A stretch of DNA of 64,000 bases from Paucibacter sp. DJ2R-2 (GTDB taxonomy: Bacteria > Pseudomonadota > Gammaproteobacteria > Burkholderiales > Burkholderiaceae_C): assembly GCF_025717675.1 (NCBI RefSeq), contig NZ_JAJIRT010000009.1, forward strand, positions 62,001 through 126,000, read 5' to 3'. A program made the position numbers and the translations under genes. This document shows positions 9,091 through 16,761 of the stretch, piece by piece; positions within the stretch are counted from its first letter, which is position 1, and each line of letters starts with the position of its first letter. The notes under the pieces were generated by a model. It was given only the letters and a program-made list of their open reading frames with translations, had not been told where the DNA came from and searched no databases.

Positions 9091-9147
9091 TTCTTCTTCG
9101 GCGGCAGCGCCAAAGCGGTGGTGCGCTACGTCCCGCCGACGCCTTGA
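9091..9147 (+). pseudogene. Duplicated C-terminal fragment of yggX
   Basis: The gap of about 300 bp between yggX and the iron-binding-protein gene holds this second copy of the yggX 3' end. It would read FFFGGSAKAVVRYVPPTP and stop, so length, frame and stop are kept while 9 of 57 bases differ. There is no start codon with a ribosome-binding site of its own, so it is probably not translated alone. It could be a decayed duplicate or part of a recurrent repeat module. Confidence 0.8.
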
Positions 9148-9228
9148 TCGCAAGCACCAGCTGATGGAGTGATCCTCACCGGGCCATCCGCAAGCAGCCT
9201 CAAGCCGCGCTCCCGATGCAAGCGCAGA

Positions 9229-9258
9229 AACAAGCCCGCAGTGTTCGGGCTTGTTTTT
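9229..9258 (+). terminator. Rho-independent terminator after the yggX region
   Basis: AACAAGCCCG (9229-9238) pairs with CGGGCTTGTT (9246-9255) around a 7-nt loop, followed by T residues. It is the only good terminator downstream of yggX and lies about 80 bp beyond the duplicated 3' end. Confidence 0.85.
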
Positions 9259-9266
9259 CAATCACA

Positions 9267-9285
9267 AACAAGAATCATTCTTGTT
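9267..9285. promoter_or_regulatory. Fur-box-like 9-1-9 palindrome
   Basis: AACAAGAAT-C-ATTCTTGTT is a perfect 19-bp palindrome with the 9-1-9 layout of a Fur box. About ten positions match the classical consensus. It lies 45 bp upstream of the start of a ferric-iron binding-protein gene, where Fur repression is expected. Confidence 0.65.
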
Positions 9286-9329
9286 CAATGTAAACTTCGC
9301 CGCACACACACAGTTTGGAGTTTTCTTTC

Positions 9330-10382
9330 ATGCGAAACCTTGCCTCTTCACTGACCCGCCCGCTTCTGAGCCTGGGGCTGTGCCTGGGACTGGCCAGCAC
9401 GGTCCAAGCGCAAGATCAGGAACTGAACCTTTACTCGGCCCGGCACTACCAAACCGACGAAGCCCTGTACGCCAATTTCACGAAAGCCACCGGTATTCGC
9501 ATCAATCGCGTCGACACCGATGACGCCGGCCTTTTGGCTCGCTTGAAAAGCGAAGGCTCGGCCAGCCCCGCCGATGTGGTTTTGTTGGTGGACGCCGCCC
9601 GCCTGTGGAAAGCTGAAGAAGAGGGTTTGTTTCTGCCGGTGAAATCCAGCCTGCTGAACCAACGCATTCCTGAGCAATTGCGTGCCAAAGAAAGCGAACA
9701 AGGCACAGCTTGGTTTGGCCTTTCGACCCGTGCACGCGTGATCGTTTACAACAAGTTGAGTGTCAAGAAAGAAGACGTCCTCAATTACGAAGACCTCGGT
9801 GCGGCCAAGAACAAAGGCCGTTTGTGCACCCGTTCCGGCTCACATCCTTACAACCTGTCGCTGTTCGGCTCGGTGTATGAGCATTTGGGAGCAGCGGCCA
9901 CCGAACAATGGTTGAAGGGCATGGTGCTCAATATGGCCCGCGAACCCAAGGGCGGTGATACCGATCAAATCAAGGCCGTCGCCAGCGGTGAATGCGCCAT
10001 TGCCATCACCAACACCTACTACCTCGCGCGCATGATGCGCTCCGAGAAACCAGATGATCGCAGCGCTGTGGAAAAGATTGGCGTGGTGTTCCCCAATCAG
10101 CAAAGCTGGGGCACCCACATCAATATTGCCGGCGGAGCTGTGGCGCGCCATGCCAAGAACCGCGCCAATGCCATCAAGTTTCTCGAGTATCTGAGCAGCG
10201 ATGCCGCACAGGCCTACTTCGCCAATGGCAACAATGAATGGCCGGCCGTGGCCTCGGTTCGCCCGGCCAACCCAGCACTCGAGGCCATGGGCCGTTTCAA
10301 GAGTGAAACCATTCCTGTGGCCGTGGTGGGCAGCCACCAGCCGAAGGTGCAACAAATCCTGGATCGGGTTGGCTATAAGTGA
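9330..10382 (+). CDS. Iron(III) ABC transporter periplasmic substrate-binding protein
   Basis: A 350-residue periplasmic binding protein of the FutA/FbpA class. A Sec signal peptide (about residues 1-28, cleavage after VQA) is followed by LNLYSARHYQTDEALY, typical of ferric-iron binding proteins, and by tyrosine-rich segments (ITNTYYLARMM) of the type that ligand Fe(III). It would deliver ferric iron to an inner-membrane permease. No permease or ATPase gene is adjacent, so those must be encoded elsewhere. The ATG at 9330 follows a GGAG sequence; the frame is open to a TTG 15 nt upstream. A Fur-box-like palindrome precedes the gene and a hairpin follows it. Iron specificity is inferred from family resemblance and the operator. 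Confidence 0.88.
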   Translation: MRNLASSLTRPLLSLGLCLGLASTVQAQDQELNLYSARHYQTDEALYANFTKATGIRINRVDTDDAGLLARLKSEGSASPADVVLLVDAARLWKAEEEGLFLPVKSSLLNQRIPEQLRAKESEQGTAWFGLSTRARVIVYNKLSVKKEDVLNYEDLGAAKNKGRLCTRSGSHPYNLSLFGSVYEHLGAAATEQWLKGMVLNMAREPKGGDTDQIKAVASGECAIAITNTYYLARMMRSEKPDDRSAVEKIGVVFPNQQSWGTHINIAGGAVARHAKNRANAIKFLEYLSSDAAQAYFANGNNEWPAVASVRPANPALEAMGRFKSETIPVAVVGSHQPKVQQILDRVGYK

Positions 10383-10388
10383 AGCCCT

Positions 10389-10430
10389 GCGCTGCACCGC
10401 AGCAGATACAGCGCGGCGGTGCAGCGCTTT
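10389..10430 (+). terminator. Hairpin terminator after the iron-binding-protein gene
   Basis: GCGCTGCACCGC (10389-10400) pairs perfectly with GCGGTGCAGCGC (10416-10427), and three T residues follow. The stem is strong but the T-run is short. Confidence 0.7.
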
Positions 10431-10506
10431 ACTATTTAGCCGCGCCAGCTTTGGCAAATAGTAGGCAATACTGCGTAGCAAACCACAGCAGGGTTTCATG
10501 GGGCTT

Positions 10507-10535
10507 GTTTGATTTAGGGCTTGTATGCCTATAAT
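10507..10535 (+). promoter_or_regulatory. Probable sigma70 promoter of the H-NS gene
   Basis: A consensus TATAAT sits at 10530-10535, about 50 bp upstream of the H-NS start codon. The -35 is weak (TTGTTT or a shifted match at about 10507-10513). The surrounding DNA is AT-richer than the rest of the window, which would suit H-NS autoregulation. Confidence 0.55.
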
Positions 10536-10583
10536 GATTCGAACCCTATGGTGGGACTCCAAACCTTGCGAGGATTTGCATCA

Positions 10584-10880
10584 ATGTCATCCCTGAAAGA
10601 CCTCCTGGCCCAACGGGCTGCGCTTGACCAACAAATTTCAGAAACCAAGGAACGCGAGCGCGCCGATGCGATCGCCAAAGTCCGTTCCCTGATGGCTGAT
10701 TTTGGTCTGACCGCTGCTGACTTGAGTACTCGCGCACCGAAGCCGGCGAAAACCTCCAAAGTCGCAGTCAAGTATCGCAACCAAGCGACCGGCGAGACCT
10801 GGAGCGGCCGCGGCCTGCAACCCAAATGGTTGAAGGCGGCGATTACCGCCGGCGCTTCTCTCGCTGATTTCCACGTTTAA
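10584..10880 (+). CDS. H-NS family nucleoid-associated protein
   Basis: A 98-residue H-NS-family protein. The N-terminal half is a predicted coiled coil (LKDLLAQRAALDQQISETKERE) for oligomerisation. The C-terminal half carries the Histone_HNS DNA-binding motif YRNQATGETWSGRGLQPKWL, whose GRG core inserts into the minor groove of AT-rich DNA. Such proteins silence horizontally acquired genes and shape the nucleoid. The ATG at 10584 starts a normal-length protein; an upstream in-frame extension from 10521 would run through the promoter. It is monocistronic, with a TATAAT promoter upstream and an intrinsic terminator downstream. It is of the short Burkholderiales type rather than the longer E. 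coli form. Confidence 0.92.
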   Translation: MSSLKDLLAQRAALDQQISETKERERADAIAKVRSLMADFGLTAADLSTRAPKPAKTSKVAVKYRNQATGETWSGRGLQPKWLKAAITAGASLADFHV

Positions 10881-10935
10881 GAACGATTCCGGCGCCGCGC
10901 AGACATATTTCCTGCCCGGCCCGCTCGCTGTTCAC

Positions 10936-10962
10936 GAAGCCGCCTTTCAATGGCGGCTTTTT
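10936..10962 (+). terminator. Rho-independent terminator of the H-NS gene
   Basis: AAGCCGCC (10937-10944) pairs with GGCGGCTT (10952-10959) around a 7-nt loop, followed by a T-run. I see nothing else in the roughly 200 bp between it and the next gene. Confidence 0.9.
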
Positions 10963-11171
10963 CATGCCCGGACAAACCCTGAGCAACGGTTCAGGTCGAT
11001 GGTTTCCCTCGAGTTGCGCCACCTGTTTGGAGGGGGCCGCGCTGGGGAGTTTCTGAGCCGGGCTGCTAGCATCAGCGCGCAGGTACGGGCCCATCGCAGC
11101 GCCCTGGGCTCCCAACGATCAATTGCTGTTCACCTCCCGCGCCCAGGCCGCCAGCCAGGCGATCGACTGCC

Positions 11172-14100
11172 TTGGACGACACCTCCCCACTCCACACGCC
11201 AAGCTACTTGCGCCGCAGTTCGCTGACCGCGGCGAGCCAGAGCCTGCTCAAGTCGCTGGCGCTCTTGCTGGTCCACCTGCTCTGGGCTTGGTGGGTGATG
11301 CGGCTGACCCCCGCTGCGGGCTCGGGGTCTGGCGCCCTCGTTCACCATGGCGGCTTGCTGTGGGCGCCCGCTGGTCTGGCGCTGGCAGCCCTTCTTTGCT
11401 GGGGCACGCGCCACCTGCCAGTGCTCTGGCTGGGCAATCTGATGCTCGCCCTGCTGCTGGACACCCCACCCCTGCTGGCCCTGGCCCTGGCTTGCAGCCA
11501 GGTGTTCGGCCCCTGGGTCGCCGCGCACTGGCTCAAATCGGTCGGCTTCCAGACGCCGTTGCAGCGCGGCCGAGACATGGTGCAGTTGATCGTCCTGGGC
11601 GGTTTGTGCGGCAGCGGCCTCTCAGCCTTGGGCGCCTGCCTGGCACTGCAAGCTGCCGGGTTGATGCCCGGCCACACTGCCCTGGCCCATCTCTTGCTGA
11701 GCTGGACCGGCCAAGCACTGGGCGCGCTCGGTCTGACGGCACTGCTGATGCGCTTGACCCGATTCAAGCTGGCGGGGATTGCAACTGTTCCAAATAGCTG
11801 GCTGGCACTTCTGCTCAGCGCCAGTTTGGCGGTGGCCTGCCTCGCAGCCACGGCCTTGTTGCTTCAAGAACCGCAACTCGGTGTCGCCAGCCTGAGTTGG
11901 CTGCTGCTAACGCTGGGCTTGTTCAGCGTCCTGGCCCTGCGCGGCCAGGGCAGCCTCGCCGTGGGCACGCTGCCCCTGATTCTGGGCGGCCTGAGCCTGG
12001 CCACCGCTCAGGCTCAAGGGCCACTGGCCCCGCTGAGCAGCATCGAGCAGAGCGCCGCTTTGACGCTTTACGGCTTCACCCTGAGCCTGCTGCCAGGCCT
12101 GCTATTTGCGCAGCGCGCTGAAATGCACGAAGAGCGGCGGCATTGGCAAGGTCTGCTGGCGGCCACCGGCATCGGCTTGGCCGAATGGCGCCTCGGCCAC
12201 GGCCAACGCGGCCTGCGCAAGGTGCAACTCAGCAGCCAGGCCTGCCCGACCTGGGTACGCTACACCGGCGCACAACCCGAACGCGATGCCTGGCCCAGCG
12301 ACTGGCTGGCCGTCGCTCACCCCTTGGACCGTGAACGCTGCCGCCAAGCCATCGAGAGCTTGCTGCCACCCGGCGGGCCTGATGAATTCCTCGAGCCCCT
12401 GCGGCTGAATACGGCGGCCGGCCAATGGCATTGGTACGAACTCAAGGGCAGCGTTCAGCAGCGCGATGCCCAAGGACACAGCTTGCGTCTGCTGACCCTG
12501 CTCAGCGATGTCAACTGGCAGCACCAGGCCGAAGAGCGGCAGCGCATGAGCGTGGCCTTGTTCCAGCATCTGCACGAGGGCCTGGCGGTCACCGACACCG
12601 ACTACCGCGTGCTCGATGCCAACCCCAGCTTCTGCCGCATGCTGGGTTTGCAGCGCGACGACCTGGTCGGACAGCCGGCCCCGCCGCTGACCCTGCCGGT
12701 GCTGCGGACCTCGGGCCTGAACCCCGAGCATCTGCAGCAGCAACTCTTGAGCGAAGGTTTCTGGCAGGCCCGCGTACAGGCAGCCCGAGCCGATGGCAGC
12801 GCCTGCCAGCTGCAGCTGACTGTCTCCAGCATCCCAGAGCCCAACGGACCGCTGCGCTACCGCGTGATCACCATGTCCGACCTGACCCTGGCCTTGCAGC
12901 AGCAAGAGCTGCTCGACCGCCAGGCTCGCTTCGACCCACTGACCGGCCTGCCCAACCAAGATGAATTCATGCGCCTGCTGCGCCAGGGGCTGGACAGCAG
13001 CCAGCGCGAAGGTTTTCGCCTGAGCATCTGCCGCCTGGACCTGGACCAGTTCAAGCACATCAATGCGGAGCTGGGCCCGGAACGGGGCGACAGCCTCTTG
13101 CTGCAAGTGGCGCAGCGCCTGCAGTCCGCCCTGCGCAGCAGCCCGCAATGGTCGGATGTGGTGGCGCGCCTGGGCGGCGACGAATTCGGCCTCTTGCTGC
13201 GCACCGATGGCCCGGAGGAAGCCCAGCAGGCGCTGGAACGTTTGCTCTCGGTGGTGGCACAGCCCTACCAACTCGAGGCCTGCACACCCCAAAGTTTGGT
13301 TGAGCCCACCCCTGTCATCAGCGAACTCAGCGCCAGCATTGGCGCGACCCTGTTCCCGCAAGACGACAGCGATGCCGAAACGCTCATGCGCCATGCCGGT
13401 CACGCGCTCTACCGCGTCAAGCACGGCGGCCGCAAAGGATTCCAGCTCTTCGACACTGCCAAGCGCTTGCGCAATGAGGCCAGCCTGATCGCGCTGGCTC
13501 GTGTCCAGCAGGCGCTCGATGCGGGCGAGTTGCAGCTCCACTTCCAACCCAAGATCGATATGCAGACCGGCCAGGTGCTGGGCATGGAAGCCCTGCTGCG
13601 CTGGCAACACCCGGAGCGCGGCTTGCTCGGCCCCGCGCATTTCCTGCCCTTGATCGAAAGCACGGGCCTGGGTGTGCAGGTCGGCGACTGGGTGATGGAG
13701 CAAGCGCTCAAGCACAGCGAGCAATGGCTGGCCCTGGGCCTGCGCCTGAACATCAGCGTCAACGTGACCGCCCGCCAGTTGCAGATGCCGGACTTTGCGC
13801 AGCGCCTGCTGGAACTGATTCAGCGCCACAGCGAGCCGGTGGCCCGCCACCTGTGCCTGGAGGTGCTGGAGTCCGCCGCCCTGGCCGACATCAGCGCCAC
13901 CCAAGCCCTGATCAAACGCTGCCGCGGCTACGGCGTCAGCTTTGCCCTGGACGACTTCGGCACCGGCTACTCCACCCTGACCTATCTGCAGCGCCTGCCC
14001 GTCGATGCACTCAAGATCGACCGCTCCTTCGTGCAGAACATGTTGATCAACAGCCAGGACAGCGCCTTGGTCGAAGGCGTGATCGGCCTGGCGCGCAACT

Positions 14101-14306
14101 TTGGCTGCACGGTGGTGGCGGAAGGCGTGGAGACCGCGGCCCATGCACGCGCCCTGCTGCGCCTGGGCTGCATCCACGGCCAGGGCAATGGCATCGCCGA
14201 GGCCATGCCGGCCGGTGAGGTCGAGGCCTGGGTGCGGCAGTTTCCGCAATCGGGCTGGATGCAGGCTCTGCGCGCCCGCGAGGCCGGTGGCAGCGGCAGC
14301 TTGTAG
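11172..14306 (+). CDS. Membrane-bound MASE1-PAS-GGDEF-EAL c-di-GMP signalling protein
   Basis: A 1044-residue protein. The first 310 residues form about eight to ten hydrophobic segments resembling a MASE1 sensor. Two PAS-like regions follow (about 325-440 and 455-575; HEGLAVTDTDYRVLDAN is typical). A GGDEF domain contains LGGDEFG (about residue 667) and an EAL domain contains MEALLRW (about 805), DDFGTGYS and KIDRSFV. Both catalytic signatures look intact, so it may both make and degrade cyclic di-GMP. The start is uncertain: TTG at 11172 is the longest choice and lacks a strong ribosome-binding site. Only 9 nt separate it from dnaG, so it probably shares a transcript with dnaG and rpoD. Confidence 0.9.
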   Translation: MDDTSPLHTPSYLRRSSLTAASQSLLKSLALLLVHLLWAWWVMRLTPAAGSGSGALVHHGGLLWAPAGLALAALLCWGTRHLPVLWLGNLMLALLLDTPPLLALALACSQVFGPWVAAHWLKSVGFQTPLQRGRDMVQLIVLGGLCGSGLSALGACLALQAAGLMPGHTALAHLLLSWTGQALGALGLTALLMRLTRFKLAGIATVPNSWLALLLSASLAVACLAATALLLQEPQLGVASLSWLLLTLGLFSVLALRGQGSLAVGTLPLILGGLSLATAQAQGPLAPLSSIEQSAALTLYGFTLSLLPGLLFAQRAEMHEERRHWQGLLAATGIGLAEWRLGHGQRGLRKVQLSSQACPTWVRYTGAQPERDAWPSDWLAVAHPLDRERCRQAIESLLPPGGPDEFLEPLRLNTAAGQWHWYELKGSVQQRDAQGHSLRLLTLLSDVNWQHQAEERQRMSVALFQHLHEGLAVTDTDYRVLDANPSFCRMLGLQRDDLVGQPAPPLTLPVLRTSGLNPEHLQQQLLSEGFWQARVQAARADGSACQLQLTVSSIPEPNGPLRYRVITMSDLTLALQQQELLDRQARFDPLTGLPNQDEFMRLLRQGLDSSQREGFRLSICRLDLDQFKHINAELGPERGDSLLLQVAQRLQSALRSSPQWSDVVARLGGDEFGLLLRTDGPEEAQQALERLLSVVAQPYQLEACTPQSLVEPTPVISELSASIGATLFPQDDSDAETLMRHAGHALYRVKHGGRKGFQLFDTAKRLRNEASLIALARVQQALDAGELQLHFQPKIDMQTGQVLGMEALLRWQHPERGLLGPAHFLPLIESTGLGVQVGDWVMEQALKHSEQWLALGLRLNISVNVTARQLQMPDFAQRLLELIQRHSEPVARHLCLEVLESAALADISATQALIKRCRGYGVSFALDDFGTGYSTLTYLQRLPVDALKIDRSFVQNMLINSQDSALVEGVIGLARNFGCTVVAEGVETAAHARALLRLGCIHGQGNGIAEAMPAGEVEAWVRQFPQSGWMQALRAREAGGSGSL

Positions 14307-14315
14307 ACTCGCCGC

Positions 14316-16349
14316 GTGATTCCTCCCGGCTTTATCCAAGATCTCCTGTCCCGCACCGACATCGTCGAAGTCGTGGGGCGCCATGTCGAGCTGAAAAAAG
14401 CCGGCATCAACCACAAGGGGCTCTGCCCATTTCACGGTGAGAAGTCTCCGAGCTTCATCGTCAGCCCGACCCGCCAGACCTACCACTGCTTCGGCTGCGG
14501 CGTGCACGGCAATGCGGTCGGCTTTCTGATGGAGCACAGCGGCCTGGGTTTTGTCGAGGCTGTGCAGGACCTGGCTCAGCAGGCCGGCATGCAAGTACCG
14601 CAGGACGAACGCTCGGCCGAGGAACGCGAACGCGCCGCCCAGCAAAAGCAGCGCCAGGCCACCTTGACCGATGTGCTGCTGCGCGCCAGCGACCATTACC
14701 GCGGCCAGCTGAAAAAATCGCCTCGGGCCATCGACTACCTGAAGAAGCGCGGACTCACCGGCCAGATCGCGGCCCATTTCGCCCTAGGCTATGCGCCCGA
14801 AGGCTGGCGCGCTTTGGCCAGCGCCTTTCCGGCCTATGACGACCCCTTGTTGGCCGAGGCCGGCATGGTGATTGTTTCGGGCGAAGAAGGCGAAGAACAA
14901 AAGCGCTACGACCGGTTTCGCGACCGCATCATGTTCCCGATCCGCAATGTCCAGGGTGAAACCATTGGCTTCGGTGGCCGGGTGCTGGACAAGGGCGAAC
15001 CCAAGTATCTGAACTCGCCGGAAACCCCGGTCTTCAGCAAGGGCCGCGAACTCTACGGCCTGTACGAGGCGCGCGCCGGCCTGCGCCAACGCGGCTACGC
15101 CCTGGTGGTGGAAGGCTATATGGACGTGGTGGCCCTGGCCCAAAGTGGCTTCAACAATGCCGTGGCCACCTTGGGAACGGCCTGCACGGCCGAGCATGTC
15201 CACAAGCTCTTCCGCTTCACCGAATCTGTGATCTTCAGCTTCGACGGCGACGCCGCCGGCCGCCGCGCTGCCGGCCGAGCACTGGAGGCCGCCCTGCCCC
15301 ACGCCACCGACACGCGCAACGTCAAATTCCTGTTCCTGCCGGCCGAGCATGACCCGGACTCCTATGTGCGCGAGCTCGGCGCCGAGGCCTTCGAACGTTG
15401 CGTGCAGGAGGCGATTCCACTGTCGCGCCAGCTCATGGAGGCCGCGGCCGAAGGCTGCGACCTGGGCAGCGTCGAAGGGCGCGCCCGCATGCTCTCGAAT
15501 GCCCGTCCGCTCTGGCAGGCCCTGCCGCAGGGCCTGATGAAGCGAGCCCTGCTCGGCGAACTGGCGCGCCGCGCCCAGCTGAGCGATCAAGACCTGATGT
15601 CGGCCTGGCAGGTGCAAAGCGAAGGCAGCCCAGGTCGCAGCGGCACCCGTGAGGCCGGCCCACGCCAAGCCGCCCCCCGACGCGCCTTCGATGGCCCCGA
15701 CGATGCGCCCGCCCACTATGACGAGATGGACTTCGCGCCGGCGGGCGGCGACTACGACAGCGCAGCACCACAAGCCCATGCCGGCGAGCCGCGCCCGGAG
15801 CGCAAGCCATGGAAGCCCAAAAAAGAATGGGTGGACGCCAAGGACTGGAAAGGCAAAGGCGGCTGGAAGCGCCGCGAAGGCGGCGAGGACTCGGGGCCCC
15901 AGTTGCCCAGGCGCGCGCCCAGTTCGCCGGTCGACAACGCCCTGCGCATGCTGCTGCTGAACTGTGCCTGGTGGGAGCGCCTGAGCGCCGAAGACCACCA
16001 GCTGCTGCACCAGCTGCCCGGCGTGCACGGCGAGCTGGTAGCCTGGCTGGAGCGCCACCTGGTCCACCACGGAGCCAGTGCCTGGTCGGTGCTGGAGGCG
16101 GCCATGGCTGAGGACGGTGTGCTGGATTCGGCGCGCGGCCTCTTGGTGGACCTGTTCACGGAAGATGAGCCGCACTTCGAGGTCTTCCAGATGGCCATGC
16201 GCCAGCTCTGGATGGCGCAGTTGGGTGCCGAAGCACAGCAATTGGCCATGAGCAACCCGCAGGGAGAGAGCCTGGAGCGATTCAAGCAGTTGCGCGCCCG
16301 TATTCAGAGCTTGCAGAGCACGGCCTTGACGCCCGGGGAAAGCGCCTGA
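14316..16349 (+). CDS. dnaG: DNA primase DnaG
   Basis: A 677-residue DNA primase that makes RNA primers for replication and works with DnaB, also encoded in this window. The N-terminal CHC2 zinc finger has Cys37, His40, Cys58 and Cys61. The TOPRIM core shows VVEGYMDVVAL and the metal-binding FDGDAAGRR. A long low-complexity linker (about 440-535, rich in Pro, Lys, Arg and Gly) precedes the C-terminal DnaB-interacting domain. The start is the GTG at 14316, because the protein then begins IPPGFIQDLLSR, the usual DnaG N-terminus. The order dnaG-rpoD is the conserved macromolecular-synthesis arrangement, but rpsU is absent and a GGDEF-EAL gene occupies its place. Confidence 0.97.
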   Translation: MIPPGFIQDLLSRTDIVEVVGRHVELKKAGINHKGLCPFHGEKSPSFIVSPTRQTYHCFGCGVHGNAVGFLMEHSGLGFVEAVQDLAQQAGMQVPQDERSAEERERAAQQKQRQATLTDVLLRASDHYRGQLKKSPRAIDYLKKRGLTGQIAAHFALGYAPEGWRALASAFPAYDDPLLAEAGMVIVSGEEGEEQKRYDRFRDRIMFPIRNVQGETIGFGGRVLDKGEPKYLNSPETPVFSKGRELYGLYEARAGLRQRGYALVVEGYMDVVALAQSGFNNAVATLGTACTAEHVHKLFRFTESVIFSFDGDAAGRRAAGRALEAALPHATDTRNVKFLFLPAEHDPDSYVRELGAEAFERCVQEAIPLSRQLMEAAAEGCDLGSVEGRARMLSNARPLWQALPQGLMKRALLGELARRAQLSDQDLMSAWQVQSEGSPGRSGTREAGPRQAAPRRAFDGPDDAPAHYDEMDFAPAGGDYDSAAPQAHAGEPRPERKPWKPKKEWVDAKDWKGKGGWKRREGGEDSGPQLPRRAPSSPVDNALRMLLLNCAWWERLSAEDHQLLHQLPGVHGELVAWLERHLVHHGASAWSVLEAAMAEDGVLDSARGLLVDLFTEDEPHFEVFQMAMRQLWMAQLGAEAQQLAMSNPQGESLERFKQLRARIQSLQSTALTPGESA

Positions 16350-16761
16350 TCTGCAATATTTGACGGCAACCGCGAGGCCGCCCTGTCAATATCAGCGATA
16401 ATTCAGGGTTTTCGCGCGCGTCTCAAGAGTGACGGCATGTGCTTCCGGACCCGGCCACCCAGCGACACTGGGCACCCACAGCGGTATCAAGGCCACCTGT
16501 ATCCGCCAAGCCATGCATTGAAAAACGTACACGCTAGCTTGGTCGCGCCACGTTGCTGAAGGAGCCTGAATCGCAGGCACTGACGGCGGCGTCTGAATGC
16601 CACCTGGGTCGAGCTCCGCCTTGAAAAGCGCAGTGACCGCCCCCAGGTGGCTGCTGCATTTGCAAAACGCTGCGGCACACCGAGTTCAGCGAAAAATATT
16701 TTCAGTTTCCAGCTTTCCCTAGCTTTACGGCCCGCCCGCCACCATCCACCCGAGGATCTGC
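16350..16761 (+). promoter_or_regulatory. Long leader upstream of rpoD
   Basis: A 412-bp non-coding stretch. It contains a perfect 10-bp inverted repeat, GCCACCTGGG (16599-16608) with CCCAGGTGGC (16642-16651), and a sigma32-like promoter overlapping its right arm. Imperfect AATATTTGAC/GTCAATAT arms occur at 16356-16394. No convincing ORF, tRNA or known RNA family was recognised. Confidence 0.6.
16620..16648 (+). promoter_or_regulatory. Candidate heat-shock (sigma32) promoter for rpoD
   Basis: CTTGAAA (16620-16626), a 14-nt spacer and CCCCAGGT (16641-16648) closely match the sigma32 consensus CTTGAAA/CCCCATNT. Heat-shock promoters for rpoD are known in E. coli. Here it lies about 110 bp before the start codon. 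Confidence 0.55.

Noticed and set aside
12102-14777. An 891-codon open frame on the minus strand over the GGDEF-EAL gene and dnaG
   Set aside because: Low-complexity Gln/Ala/Gly/Leu composition typical of antisense frames; it crosses the gene boundary of two well-supported plus-strand genes.
16350-16761. Possible 6S RNA or other structured RNA in the rpoD leader
   Set aside because: Compared by eye with what I know of 6S RNA, the closing stem and central bubble are not evident. I kept only the inverted repeat and promoter-like sequences.
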